Part shown: piece by piece, positions 27,177 through 37,247 of the stretch
Position numbering within the stretch: position 1 is the first letter of the stretch
Layout of the letters: the number at the start of each line of letters is the position of its first letter
Assembly: GCF_016894245.1 (NCBI RefSeq)
Contig: NZ_CP069792.1
Location: forward strand, 1,054,001-1,118,000
Origin: Corynebacterium kroppenstedtii
GTDB taxonomy: Bacteria; Actinomycetota; Actinomycetes; Mycobacteriales; Mycobacteriaceae
Direction: 5' to 3'
DNA length: 64,000 bases
Program-made: the position numbers and the translations under genes
The notes under the pieces: generated by a model
The model's database searches: none
Told to the model about the DNA's origin: nothing
What the model saw: only the letters and a program-made list of their open reading frames with translations

Positions 27177-30100
27177 GTGCTCGACGTCAATCTTTTCGAC
27201 GAGCTCCGCATCGGTCTCGCCACGGCCGATGACATCCGTCGCTGGTCACACGGCGAGGTCAAAAAGCCCGAGACCATTAACTACCGCACCCTCAAACCCG
27301 AGAAGGACGGCCTGTTCTGCGAACGTATCTTCGGGCCAACCCGCGACTGGGAATGTGCCTGCGGTAAATACAAGCGTGTCCGGTACAAGGGCATCGTCTG
27401 TGAACGCTGCGGCGTGGAAGTGACCAAATCCAAGGTCCGCCGCGAACGCATGGGCCACATCGAGCTGGCCGCGCCCGTCACACACATCTGGTACTTCAAG
27501 GGCGTGCCCTCACGCTTGGGGTACCTGCTTGACCTCGCGCCAAAAGATCTGGAAAAGATCATCTACTTCGCCGCGAACATCATCACCTCGGTGGATGAGG
27601 AGGCCCGTCACACGGACCAGGAAACCCTCGAAGCCGACATGTTCATGGAGAAGAAAGAGGTCGAAGCCGACCGCGACGAAGAGCTCGCGGAGCGCCAGCA
27701 AAAGCTGGAAGAAGACCTCAAAGAGCTTGAATCCAACGGTGCGAAAGCCGATGCCAAGCGCAAGGTTCAGAATGCCGCTGAGCGTGAAATGCGCCACATC
27801 CGTGAGCGTGCCGAGCGTGAAATCGACCGGCTCGACGAGATCTGGAACACGTTCATCAAGCTTGCCCCCAAGCAGATGATCGTCGACGAAACCATCTACT
27901 CCGAACTCGTCGACCGCTACGAGGACTACTTCACCGGCGGCATGGGTGCAGAAGCCATCCAGACGCTGATTAAGAACTTTGACCTCGAAGAAGAAGCGGA
28001 GAAACTCCGCGAGGTTATCCGTGACGGCAAGGGACAAAAGCAGGTTCGCGCACTCAAGCGCCTGCGCGTTGTCGCCGCCTTCTTGCGCTCCGGTAATGAC
28101 CCGGCAGCGATGGTCTTGGACGCCATCCCGGTGATCCCGCCCGAGCTCCGCCCAATGGTTCAGCTCGACGGTGGGCGCTTCGCGACGTCGGACCTCAACG
28201 ACCTGTACCGTCGCGTCATCAACCGCAACAACCGCTTGAAGCGCATGATTGACCTCGGCGCGCCCGAGATCATCGTGAACAACGAAAAACGCATGCTTCA
28301 GGAATCCGTCGACGCGCTATTCGATAACGGCCGTCGCGGACGCCCGGTCACGGGCCCCGGCAACCGCCCACTGAAGTCCCTCTCTGACCTGCTGAAAGGT
28401 AAGCAAGGACGCTTCCGTCAGAACCTGCTGGGTAAGCGTGTGGACTACTCCGGCCGTTCGGTTATTATCGTCGGCCCGCAGCTGAAACTGCACCAATGCG
28501 GTCTGCCGAAGCTCATGGCGTTGGAGCTGTTCAAGCCATTCGTCATGAAGCGCCTGGTCGAGAAGTCCTATGCTCAGAACATTCGCTCCGCGAAGCGGAT
28601 GGTGGAGCGTCAGCGGCCCGAGGTGTGGGACGTCCTCGAAGAAGCCATCGCGGAACACCCCGTCATGCTCAACCGTGCACCGACGCTGCACCGCTTGGGT
28701 ATTCAGGCGTTCGAGCCAGTTCTCGTCGAGGGTAAAGCTATCCAGCTGCACCCCTTGGCCTGTGAGGCCTTCAACGCTGACTTCGACGGTGACCAGATGG
28801 CTGTCCACCTGCCGCTATCCGCAGAAGCTCAGGCTGAGGCCCGCGTGCTCATGCTCGCCTCCAACAACATTCTGTCCCCGGCATCCGGTAAACCACTGGC
28901 CATGCCACGTTTGGACATGGTGACCGGCCTGTACTTCCTCACCCTGGAAAAGAGCGAGGACCAGCTCGGTGGCGAAGGCGCCTACCACGAAGCCGACGAG
29001 AACGGTCCGAAGAGGGGCACCTACTCGTCCTTCGCCGAGGCCCTCATGGCTCGCGACCGCGGAGTCCTTGGCCTCCAGGCGCCGATCGAGGTGCGTATCA
29101 GCCACCTCCGCCCGCCGGAGGACATCGAGGCAGAACTCTTCCCCGACGGATGGCAGCGCGGCCAGAAGTGGACCGCCCACACCACCCTCGGACGCATCAT
29201 GTTCAACGAGCTGCTGCCGTGGAACTACCCGTTCGTTAATGGTGTCATGGCGAAGAAGGCGCAGGCCGTCATTATTAACGACCTCGCAGCGCGGTACCCC
29301 ATGATCACCGTTGCGCAGACCGTCGACAAGATGAAGGACGCCGGCTTCTACTGGGCAACCCGGTCCTGCGTCACCATCTCCATGGACGACGTGCTCGTTC
29401 TTCCCAATAAGGAAGAAATCCTGCAGCGTTACGAGAAGCAGGCCGCGACCATCGAGAAGAAACTCGCGCGAGGCAAGATCAACAACGAAGAGCGCTACCG
29501 TTCCCTGGTTGACCTGTGGAAGGAATGCACCGACTTCGTCGGCGAATCCGTCGAAAAGATCTACCCGGACGACAACCCGATCCCGATGATCGTGAAGTCC
29601 GGTGCCGCAGGTAACATGCGCCAGATCTGGACCCTGGCCGGCATGAAAGGCATGGTCACGAACTCGCGTGGTGACTACATCACCCGCCCGATCAAGACCT
29701 CCTTCCGTGAAGGCCTGTCCGTGTTGGAGTACTTCAACAACTCGCACGGCTCCCGTAAGGGCCTGGCCGACACCGCTCTGCGTACCGCCGACTCCGGCTA
29801 CCTCACTCGTCGTCTTGTCGACGTTGCCCAGGACGTCATCGTCCGCGAGGACGACTGTGGCACCAAACAAGGCCTGGACGTCGATGTCGCGAAACCAGTG
29901 TTGGACGCCGAAGGCAATGAAACAGGAGAATTCACGCGCGCTGACTTCTTGGAGACCGCGTTGGTCGGCCGTTATCTGGCCCGAGATGCTGTCAATGACA
30001 AGGGTGACGTCATCTATGAGCGTGGCGCTTTCGTCGGCGATGCTGAAGCCAAGAAGATGGTTGCCGAGGGCGTGCGTACCGCTCGAGTCCGGACTGTCAT

Positions 30101-31175
30101 GATGTGCGAAACCGCCACCGGCGTGTGCGCGACCTGCTACGGACGCTCCATGGCCACCGGCCAAAAGGTGGACATTGGGGAAGCTGTCGGTATCGTTGCC
30201 GCGCAATCCATCGGCGAGCCCGGCACGCAGCTGACCATGCGTACGTTCCACCAAGGTGGTGTCGGTGGCGACATCACCGGTGGTCTGCCGCGTGTTCAGG
30301 AACTCTTCGAGGCCCGTGTGCCTAAGAACCAGGCGCCGATCGCATCCACCGACGGCACGATCAAGCTTGAGGACGACGGCAACTTCTACACACTGACCAT
30401 CACTCCCGACACCGGCGATGACGAAGTCGTGTACGAAAAGCTGTCGAAGCGTCAGGGGTTGGCAGTGACGCACGAACCCGGCGGATTCGAACACCAGCTA
30501 CGGACCGGCGACCATGTTGTCACCGGCCAACCGCTGCTACGTGGTGCCCCCGATCCGCACGAAGTTCTTCGCGTCGAAGGTCCAAAGGGTGTGCAAAAGC
30601 ACCTCATCGAACAGGTGCAGAAGGTCTATCGTGACCAGGGCGTGGCAATTCACGACAAGCACATTGAGATCATCGTCCGTCAGATGTTGCGTCGCGTGAC
30701 CGTCATCGAGTCGGGATCCACCGAATTCCTGCCGGGCACCCTGGTTGACCGGAACGAAGCGAAAGCCGCTAATCAAGCCGTGACGGCTAATGGAGGAGAA
30801 CCCGCCTCCTACCGCCAGGAAATCATGGGCATCACCAAGGCGTCGCTGGCCACGGAATCCTGGTTGTCGGCAGCATCGTTTCAGGAGACCACCCGTGTTC
30901 TGACCGATGCGGCGATCAACAAGCGGTCCGATAAGCTCATCGGGCTGAAGGAGAACGTGATCATCGGTAAGCTCATCCCGGCTGGTACGGGCATCTCCCG
31001 CTACCGGAACATCTCGGTTGAGCCGACCGAGGAAGCTCGTGCGCAGGCGTTCTCCATGAACACCAGCTATGGCGACGGCTTCTACGGCGAAGATGGTGCA
31101 TACGGCGAATTCACCGGTGCAGCCGTTCGCCTGGATGACCAGGGCTTTGATGGAGGTTTCGGCGATATTAGCTAG
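27177..31175 (+). CDS. rpoC: DNA-directed RNA polymerase subunit beta'
   Basis: RpoC is the largest RNA polymerase subunit and holds the catalytic Mg2+. The 1332-residue product has the first zinc ribbon (CACGKYK..CERCG), the active-site [12 protein letters not shown], the bridge-helix/trigger-loop region [17 protein letters not shown] sequence (as [17 protein letters not shown]) and a second zinc site ([16 protein letters not shown]). GTG at 27177 follows GGAAAGGA and matches relatives that begin LDVNxFDELRIG; an in-frame GTG at 27153 is less likely. Confidence 0.97.
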   Translation: MLDVNLFDELRIGLATADDIRRWSHGEVKKPETINYRTLKPEKDGLFCERIFGPTRDWECACGKYKRVRYKGIVCERCGVEVTKSKVRRERMGHIELAAPVTHIWYFKGVPSRLGYLLDLAPKDLEKIIYFAANIITSVDEEARHTDQETLEADMFMEKKEVEADRDEELAERQQKLEEDLKELESNGAKADAKRKVQNAAEREMRHIRERAEREIDRLDEIWNTFIKLAPKQMIVDETIYSELVDRYEDYFTGGMGAEAIQTLIKNFDLEEEAEKLREVIRDGKGQKQVRALKRLRVVAAFLRSGNDPAAMVLDAIPVIPPELRPMVQLDGGRFATSDLNDLYRRVINRNNRLKRMIDLGAPEIIVNNEKRMLQESVDALFDNGRRGRPVTGPGNRPLKSLSDLLKGKQGRFRQNLLGKRVDYSGRSVIIVGPQLKLHQCGLPKLMALELFKPFVMKRLVEKSYAQNIRSAKRMVERQRPEVWDVLEEAIAEHPVMLNRAPTLHRLGIQAFEPVLVEGKAIQLHPLACEAFNADFDGDQMAVHLPLSAEAQAEARVLMLASNNILSPASGKPLAMPRLDMVTGLYFLTLEKSEDQLGGEGAYHEADENGPKRGTYSSFAEALMARDRGVLGLQAPIEVRISHLRPPEDIEAELFPDGWQRGQKWTAHTTLGRIMFNELLPWNYPFVNGVMAKKAQAVIINDLAARYPMITVAQTVDKMKDAGFYWATRSCVTISMDDVLVLPNKEEILQRYEKQAATIEKKLARGKINNEERYRSLVDLWKECTDFVGESVEKIYPDDNPIPMIVKSGAAGNMRQIWTLAGMKGMVTNSRGDYITRPIKTSFREGLSVLEYFNNSHGSRKGLADTALRTADSGYLTRRLVDVAQDVIVREDDCGTKQGLDVDVAKPVLDAEGNETGEFTRADFLETALVGRYLARDAVNDKGDVIYERGAFVGDAEAKKMVAEGVRTARVRTVMMCETATGVCATCYGRSMATGQKVDIGEAVGIVAAQSIGEPGTQLTMRTFHQGGVGGDITGGLPRVQELFEARVPKNQAPIASTDGTIKLEDDGNFYTLTITPDTGDDEVVYEKLSKRQGLAVTHEPGGFEHQLRTGDHVVTGQPLLRGAPDPHEVLRVEGPKGVQKHLIEQVQKVYRDQGVAIHDKHIEIIVRQMLRRVTVIESGSTEFLPGTLVDRNEAKAANQAVTANGGEPASYRQEIMGITKASLATESWLSAASFQETTRVLTDAAINKRSDKLIGLKENVIIGKLIPAGTGISRYRNISVEPTEEARAQAFSMNTSYGDGFYGEDGAYGEFTGAAVRLDDQGFDGGFGDIS

Positions 31176-31224
31176 GTGAGGTAGCTTAGCTAGCCTCGTC
31201 GGCCCTCGAAAAAGAGTTATCGGC

Positions 31225-31270
31225 AAATCCCCAAGTGCGAGTTATTTCGCACTTGGGGATTTTCTATTTT
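31225..31270 (+). terminator. Intrinsic terminator of the rpoBC operon
   Basis: AAATCCCCAAGTGCGA (31225-31240) is the exact complement of TCGCACTTGGGGATTT (31247-31262), with a 6-base loop and a T-rich tail. The stem can end transcription in either direction. Confidence 0.92.
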
Positions 31271-31410
31271 TAATCGGGTTTTGTCATCTCTTGTGGGGTT
31301 TTCGGGTCGTGGAGAGTCACGTGAGCTGAGTCGATTAGGTTCTCATGCGAGTCGCGTAGTGATAACACGTGTGTCCGCGGGCAAGCGCGGGCCCACGTGG
31401 ACGCTCCACC

Positions 31411-31545
31411 CAGAATTGCGGGGGTATATCTCACTTTGTTTGGCCCCTGGGAAAAGGGGGGGGTATATGGTCAATTTTTGGCGATTTTTCGCCCATATAC
31501 GCCCGCAGATTGCATTTGAGCACCCGATATACCCCCGCACTTTTC
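31411..31545. repeat. Four-armed palindromic intergenic repeat, copy C
   Basis: Forward arms lie at 31411-31430 and 31449-31470 (GCGGGGGTATATC; GGGGGGGGTATATGG). The core is at 31471-31489 (TCAATTTTTGGCG..). Reverse arms lie at 31490-31511 and 31521-31545. It is placed between the rpoC terminator and the PfkB kinase gene. Confidence 0.87.
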
Positions 31546-31731
31546 TCCGTAGGAGAGAGTAAAGACCTAACCTTTAGTGCACCGAAGGGGAGAAAGGTTC
31601 GTTCCGTATGCTACTTATACCAATCGTGCGTGGGAGGCCCCACCAATCATGCGTGACAGGCGCATGGCAACATGGCATGCCCCATAGCACGGGAACACCT
31701 CACTTAACCTCACCAGATCTCTAAACAATCT

Positions 31732-33081
31732 ATGAAAAGCAATCCAGACCTCTCGAAGCTCCCGGAAACCCTCACATCCGTAATGTCGTCACCGGGAAAA
31801 GTCACCGTCGTCGGCTCGCTCAACGTCGATTTAACTGCGCGGGTCGAGGAATTCCCGGCTCCCGGAGAGACAGTCCCGGCTTCTGACCTCACGTTTGGGC
31901 CAGGTGGTAAGTCCTCGAATCAGGCGGTCGCGGCGTCGAAAATTGGTGCGAGCGTCGCAATGGTGGGCGCGGTGGGCCACGACGCTTACGGGAGTTTCGT
32001 GCAGCGAAGTTTGGAGGATGTGGGGGTTGATACGTCGCGGGTTGTGGCCCGCGATCTACCCACCGGGACTGCGCTGATCACGGTGAATGCGGGCGGTGAG
32101 AACACGATCGTGTATTCGGCGGGTGCGAATCAGAGTGTGTCGCGCGCGGACCTGCAAGCGGCTTCGGATATTGTGCAATCTTCGGATGTCGTCGCGCTCG
32201 GGTTTGAATCTCCCGCGAGTGTGGTTGCGGCCGCGATCGACGTCGCTCGTTTTGTAGCGCATGCGAATACAGAAATGGGTGCGCACTCAAATACAGAAAT
32301 GGGTGGGCACTCAAATACTGGAACAAGCGTGCCCATGAGCGCCAAGTTGATTGCGAACGCCAACGAATACGATGTGCCCCCTAAGCAGCGGAATCATGGT
32401 GGAGATGCTTGGGAAATGCGCCGATCACCGCAGATTATTTTGAATTATTCTCCAATTATCGACGTTGACCCGGGGCTGATCCGCGGCGTCGATATCGTGG
32501 TTGTGAATGAGATTGAGCTGCGCGCTTTGGGGGAGCGGTATGGATCCGCGCAATTGCCGATGCGGGGGCGCAGGGAATCGGCTAGCGTAGTCGACTCCAT
32601 GGCCGACGATCGTGTCGACGCAAAGCCCGCGGACGTTACCGCACCCAACGCCACCGATGGCACGGTCAAAGAAGATGGCATCGATAAAAATGAGCTATTC
32701 GCCATAGCGAAACGAATAGTTGCCGTGTTGGGGCTTAGGGGGTTGATTGTGACGCTCGGCCCGGAGGGTTGTTTTGCCGTGGAGTCGGAGGACCCCTCTG
32801 GAAGCGGTGACGTTGTCCCGCCGAGTGACGCCAACCCCACCGATGGCGCCCCCACGGCTAATGGCGTCTACATACAGGGATATCCAGTAGATGCAGTCGA
32901 TTCAACCGGGTGTGGCGATTGCTTTATGGGAACGGTGGCTGCAGCGATAGCCTCCGGGCGAGGGCTCGTTGATTCCGCTAGGTTGGCGACCTTCGTTGCA
33001 TCTCGTGCAGCGACTAAACAGGGAGCTCAAAGTTCATATTTCTTGGCCGACGAACTCATAAACCAGCTCAAACGCCAATAA
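31732..33081 (+). CDS. PfkB-family carbohydrate kinase, ribokinase-like, with insertions
   Basis: The 449-residue product is about 140 residues longer than ordinary ribokinase. The N-terminal GSLNVDLTARVEEFPAPGET and GPGGKSSNQAVAA match the substrate and GG motifs. The C-terminal DAVDSTGCGDCFMGT is the DTxGAGD anion-hole motif with catalytic Asp. The extra length comes from a repeated stretch (ANTEMG/SNTEMG/SNTG, about residues 183-196) and two Asp/Ala-rich linkers. Ribose is the most likely substrate by resemblance to RbsK, but another sugar is possible. No clear Shine-Dalgarno precedes the ATG; an internal ATG at 31774 is an alternative start. Confidence 0.78.
   Translation: MKSNPDLSKLPETLTSVMSSPGKVTVVGSLNVDLTARVEEFPAPGETVPASDLTFGPGGKSSNQAVAASKIGASVAMVGAVGHDAYGSFVQRSLEDVGVDTSRVVARDLPTGTALITVNAGGENTIVYSAGANQSVSRADLQAASDIVQSSDVVALGFESPASVVAAAIDVARFVAHANTEMGAHSNTEMGGHSNTGTSVPMSAKLIANANEYDVPPKQRNHGGDAWEMRRSPQIILNYSPIIDVDPGLIRGVDIVVVNEIELRALGERYGSAQLPMRGRRESASVVDSMADDRVDAKPADVTAPNATDGTVKEDGIDKNELFAIAKRIVAVLGLRGLIVTLGPEGCFAVESEDPSGSGDVVPPSDANPTDGAPTANGVYIQGYPVDAVDSTGCGDCFMGTVAAAIASGRGLVDSARLATFVASRAATKQGAQSSYFLADELINQLKRQ
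32264..32319. repeat. In-frame tandem repeat in the PfkB kinase gene
   Basis: Two and a half copies of a 24-base unit (AATACAGAAATGGGTG then SGCACTCA) encode the ANTEMGAH/SNTEMGGH/SNTG series inside the kinase. Confidence 0.75.
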
Positions 33082-33432
33082 GTGAACTAGCAAACACGAA
33101 GGTGATCGATAGGGCTAACGATGGGTGAGCCTGACGTTTCCGTATCAGGCCCCGTCTCCCGCCCTACACCACTCCAGCAATACCCCATCCAAATCTCCGT
33201 CGGGAATTCCTCGGATGAGGGAACATTTCGTCGCTTAGCGGAACACATCAGATAGAGGCCGAGAGCGATCGTCGGTGAGAACGGCAAGATCGGCAAGAAC
33301 GCCCGTACATGAACGATCTGTACAACGTCGATCAGTAGCCGATCCGTGTGAGAACGGTAGCAACAATCCGTCGCGGGCACCGCGCTTGGCCGCCGCACTA
33401 AAACCGTCCCGAAGAACCCCGAAGGAATCATC
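33082..33432. other. Gene-free spacer before the TM2 gene
   Basis: No gene, tRNA or clear terminator is seen. GAAGGAATCATC just before 33433 is the ribosome-binding site of the next gene. Confidence 0.4.
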
Positions 33433-33963
33433 ATGACTTACCCCAACAACAATCCGAGTAGCCCATATCAGGGATCGAGTGATCCTTTTTGGGGATCGCC
33501 CACTGGTTTCGGGGCTCCCGGTTCCGATGACGGCCGGTTGCCGGCGACCTATGAAAGCGGGCAGGTGGACTCGGCGTTTGGCGGCGGCCAGTATGGCAAT
33601 CCCGCGGGCCAGTATGCGCAACCTAACCAGTGGAATCAGGGTTCGGCGGCGCAGTTTGGCAATGGTGTGAACGGCATGAATGGCATGGGGTCGGTCCCGC
33701 AGGGTCGGCAGAAGAGCAAGGTAGTCGCCGCTGTGCTCGCGTTTTTCTTGGGTGGTTTTGGAGCTCACAATTTCTACCTCGGGTATATCGGTGTTGCCTG
33801 TGCTCAGCTCGCAATTCTTTTGATTAGCGTTCCTTTGATGTTTATCGTTGTTGGTTTTCTTACCGATGCGGCACTTTCCATCTGGGTTTTGGTCGAGTTC
33901 ATCATGATCCTCGCTGGTTCGTCGCGGTTCGCTACCGACGCTAATGGCGTGCCTGTGCGCTAA
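33433..33963 (+). CDS. TM2 domain-containing membrane protein
   Basis: The 176-residue product has a disordered Gly/Asn/Gln-rich N-terminal half (residues 1-90, with QYG, NQWNQG) and a C-terminal TM2 domain: KSKVVAAVLAFFLGGFGAHNFYLGY (shown as AFFLGGFGAHNFYLGY) and a second long hydrophobic helix. TM2 proteins are small bacterial membrane proteins of poorly known role, sometimes linked to secretion or envelope stress. AAGGAATCATC precedes the ATG. It shares low-complexity composition with the next gene. Confidence 0.85.
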   Translation: MTYPNNNPSSPYQGSSDPFWGSPTGFGAPGSDDGRLPATYESGQVDSAFGGGQYGNPAGQYAQPNQWNQGSAAQFGNGVNGMNGMGSVPQGRQKSKVVAAVLAFFLGGFGAHNFYLGYIGVACAQLAILLISVPLMFIVVGFLTDAALSIWVLVEFIMILAGSSRFATDANGVPVR

Positions 33964-34262
33964 CACGGAAATGCTCCGGGTCAGCGTCTTAGCAATGGTG
34001 TTCGGGTAATAGCGTTCCCATGCAGCATTCCACAATGCGTGCCGGCGAAACCTTTCTTGGATAGCTTTTCGACTAAGAGCTTTGACAAAAGGATTCGACG
34101 AAGAGTTTTGACGAGAACGGCGGGGGAGTCGGAACGCGAACGCTTTTTACCCGGAGTGCGTGAGAAGCAGCCGGGCGGGGGATCCGTCGAGTCGTTGAGG
34201 GGCGCAGGAGTCGATTAGAATAATTATCCGGAATGCGATCAACCTAACAGGTAAGGCTCACC

Positions 34263-35645
34263 ATGACTCCCGACGACAACTCCTGGAAGCGTTCGAGCAA
34301 CGGCCGCTCTGACGGCGGTGGGGGCAGTGACAGCTCGGGCGACACGACGCACGATAATTCGGCCGACGACGCAAATCGCCTCAATCAAAGTGGCGACGAC
34401 GGCGCCGCCAACCCAAGCCAGCATGATGGAAGTCAACGCGACGACGTTGCTGGTGAAGGGGCTCATTCCTCGGGCGGTAGTGATTCGCCAGCGGGAACGT
34501 CCGATGCTCAATCTGCGGGGAGTCATTCGTCGGAAGAAGATTTCGAAACCCGCGAATGGCAGCCAGTCCAAGCGTGGAGTGAAGTACGGAATCCCGACGG
34601 GAGCGTGTCCCCCCAGTCAGATGCCCAATGGGGTCATTCTCAGCAATGGAACGACGCTACCAATGGTGGGAGCGCTGGTGACTGGAATAACGGGGGCGGT
34701 GCCGGCTGGAATAATGGTGGTGGCCAGCAGTGGAATGGAGGTGCCCCAGGCGGTTGGAATGGTCAGCCGGGCCAAGGACAGGGCCAAGGACAGTGGCCGG
34801 GGCAATATGGTGGTGGCCAACAGTACGGTGGACAGTATGGTAGCCAGTACGGTGGCCAGTATGGCGCTGCTCAGAGTGGGGCCAACCAATGGAACAATGC
34901 CCACGATGGGGCACAGTACGGACAGGGGCAGTACACCCAGCAACCGCAGTACAACCAAAATGCTCAGTATGGTCAAGGCCGGTCAGGTGGTTCGAGTGTC
35001 GCTGGGTCGCAGGGCGATCCCGGCCAGTCGGGCTCATCGATATGGAAGGTTCTCCTTCCTATCATTCTTATCCTTGTCGTGGTCGCAGCGCTGATCGGAG
35101 CGCTGATCTGGAAGCCCTGGGAAAAGAACAGTAACGACGCTGTCGCCCCGGGCGATGAATCGTCGGCAATCCCACAAGAACCGCGCAGCGAGTCCACGGT
35201 AGAAACGACGACGGAGCCCGAGGACACCGAGACCACCACGGAAGACACCACCACTGAACGGACGACGACAACGACGACAACGTCGAGGAACGACACTGGG
35301 GCCGATATCCCAGGGTTGGGCCGCCAAGGATTTACGGATAACAGTGCAGCAACCTGTAATGCCGACGACGAATGGGTATACGCGGGGATCAATGAGGACG
35401 GTGACAAGGTTGTCATCTGCCAGGTAGGGGACACGGACGGGTTCTACTACCGCGGTTGGTATCACGGAGGTGCTCTAGAGCGCGACGTGACGAGCCGTGG
35501 TTCTGGCGGGAGGACTTATTCGATGAAAAGCGGTGGAACCGTGATCAACATTGATGGGTCCACCCTGAACGTTGTGCAGAACGGTAAGACAGTATCTTCT
35601 ACCGTCTTTGACGGAGTGGCCACGCGCGAGCCGGATTGGGGTTAA
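34263..35645 (+). CDS. Single-pass membrane protein with Gln/Gly-rich cytoplasmic region and extracellular domain
   Basis: The family is not recognised. The 460-residue product has an Asp/Ser/Asn-rich N-terminus, then a Trp/Asn/Gly and Gln/Tyr/Gly-rich repeat stretch (about 120-245: WNNGGG, GQGQ, QYGGQYG), one membrane helix (about 260-282, VLLPIILILVVVAALIGALIW), a Thr/Glu-rich stalk (TTTTTTTS) and a C-terminal domain of about 110 residues with two Cys (ATCNADDEW, VICQVG) that may form a disulfide. The layout resembles actinobacterial envelope sensors or scaffold proteins with prion-like cytoplasmic tails. AACAGGTAAGG lies before the ATG. Confidence 0.65.
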   Translation: MTPDDNSWKRSSNGRSDGGGGSDSSGDTTHDNSADDANRLNQSGDDGAANPSQHDGSQRDDVAGEGAHSSGGSDSPAGTSDAQSAGSHSSEEDFETREWQPVQAWSEVRNPDGSVSPQSDAQWGHSQQWNDATNGGSAGDWNNGGGAGWNNGGGQQWNGGAPGGWNGQPGQGQGQGQWPGQYGGGQQYGGQYGSQYGGQYGAAQSGANQWNNAHDGAQYGQGQYTQQPQYNQNAQYGQGRSGGSSVAGSQGDPGQSGSSIWKVLLPIILILVVVAALIGALIWKPWEKNSNDAVAPGDESSAIPQEPRSESTVETTTEPEDTETTTEDTTTERTTTTTTTSRNDTGADIPGLGRQGFTDNSAATCNADDEWVYAGINEDGDKVVICQVGDTDGFYYRGWYHGGALERDVTSRGSGGRTYSMKSGGTVINIDGSTLNVVQNGKTVSSTVFDGVATREPDWG

Positions 35646-36264
35646 GCGCGGTCCGCGAACGTCCGGTCACCGAACAGCTGACGCTCGACGAACACGCCTC
35701 CGGTTATCCACTACGGACACCAACTGGGCGCATCCCCACCCACCGCCAGCACAACCCGCTACTCAAGCGAACGACCCACCGGATTTTTCCACCACAAGTT
35801 TGGGAAAAATCCAGGTTATCGCTTAAACTGGAGCGCTGTGTCCGCCACGTGCGGGCGGGACAAACGTCCACCGTAGGCCAGCGAGAGCGGCTGACTCGTT
35901 CACGTACGCTCAAAAAATGCTGGTCACGGCGTTAAAAATTTCTTCAGAGAGGTTGCCCAGCGCGACGTCGGAAAGAAGTTTTTAGCACCACGGAATGAGC
36001 TTGCAAAGGCAGGTGCGAGCGGCAAGTAAGCACCCCGCCTGCACGGGCACTATGCCAGTGAGCGAGTGAAAAACCCGGTTATGTTGTAATTTCCATCACA
36101 CGTCGGGGTGGATGATCTCAGGGCGAAACAGCCCAGAATGGGACCACCGCGGAGCCAATCCGCCCCAAAGCGGAACCGCGCGAGTGATCAGATCCGCCAG
36201 GATCGGAACGCAGCAGCCCGGGAATGAACCGCAAACGCGTCAAAGAAACATAGAAAGTCGGTAC
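35646..36264. other. Long spacer before the str operon
   Basis: No gene is supported. It contains the inverted repeat at 35781 and must hold the rpsL promoter, for which I see no convincing -35/-10 pair. Open frames here have no family resemblance. Confidence 0.4.
35781..35812. repeat. Perfect 10-base inverted repeat
   Basis: GGATTTTTCC (35781-35790) is the exact complement of GGAAAAATCC (35803-35812), 12 bases apart. It could be a protein-binding operator or a weak terminator. Confidence 0.65.
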
Positions 36265-36636
36265 ATGCCTACTATTCAGCAGCTGGTCCGCAAGGGCCGC
36301 AAAGACAAGAAGGCCAAGGTGAAGACCGCGGCCCTCAAGGGATCACCGCAGCGTCGCGGCGTCTGCACCCGTGTCTATACCACGACCCCGAAGAAGCCGA
36401 ACTCCGCCCTCCGTAAAGTGGCGCGTGTTCGACTGACCTCTGGTATTGAGGTTTCCGCTTACATCCCCGGTGAAGGCCACAACCTGCAGGAGCACTCCAT
36501 GGTGCTCGTTCGCGGTGGCCGTGTGAAGGACCTCCCCGGTGTCCGCTACCGCATCGTCCGCGGCTCCCTCGACACCCAGGGAGTGAAGGATCGTAAGCAG
36601 GCACGTTCTCGCTACGGCGCCAAGAAGGAGAAGTAA
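36265..36636 (+). CDS. rpsL: 30S ribosomal protein S12
   Basis: S12 sits at the decoding centre and is the streptomycin-resistance locus. The product has 123 residues, with [12 protein letters not shown] (Lys43/44 wild type) and [12 protein letters not shown] (Lys near 88 wild type), so no streptomycin-resistance change is present. The ATG at 36265 gives the conserved start [12 protein letters not shown]; the frame continues upstream without a better start. rpsG follows after 3 bases. Confidence 0.98.
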   Translation: MPTIQQLVRKGRKDKKAKVKTAALKGSPQRRGVCTRVYTTTPKKPNSALRKVARVRLTSGIEVSAYIPGEGHNLQEHSMVLVRGGRVKDLPGVRYRIVRGSLDTQGVKDRKQARSRYGAKKEK

Positions 36637-36639
36637 TTC

Positions 36640-37110
36640 ATGCCACGTAAAGGTCCAGCACCCGCACGTCAGCTTCCGAAAGACCCGGTATACGGCGATA
36701 CCATCGTTTCACAGCTGATCAACAAGGTCCTCGTCGATGGCAAGAAGTCCACCGCCGAGCGCATCGTCTACGGAGCTCTCGAATCCTGCCGTGAGAAGAC
36801 CGGCACCGACCCGGTTCTCACCCTGAAGAAGGCTCTTGACAACGTCAAACCCACCCTCGAAGTGCGTTCGCGTCGCGTTGGTGGCGCAACCTACCAGGTC
36901 CCGGTCGAGGTTCGCCCTGGCCGTGCAACCACCCTGGCATTACGTTGGCTGGTTATGTTCACCCGCCAGCGCCGCGAAAACACCATGACCGAGCGTCTCG
37001 CCGCAGAGATCCTAGACGCATCCAACGGCCTCGGCGCATCCGTAAAGCGTCGTGAAGACACTCACAAGATGGCCGAAGCCAACCGCGCATTCGCGCACTA
37101 CCGCTGGTAA
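36640..37110 (+). CDS. rpsG: 30S ribosomal protein S7
   Basis: S7 nucleates assembly of the 30S head and contacts the E-site tRNA. The 156-residue product begins [11 protein letters not shown] and ends [15 protein letters not shown], the actinobacterial form. It lies 3 bases after rpsL and 137 bases before fusA, in the standard str order. Confidence 0.98.
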
Positions 37111-37247
37111 TCACCTCTCCGGCGTAGCCAGACCAAGAATTACACGCAGGCCCGCCACCATCGGATCACCACGACAATCGTCACAAAGATCGCCACGATC
37201 GAATGGTTCCGGTGAGTGGGCCACCAAACTACGAGTTGGGGTACACA

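Noticed and set aside
28815..30494. Long reverse open frame opposite rpoC
   Set aside because: A shadow of rpoC codon usage; no ribosome-binding site and no recognisable motif.
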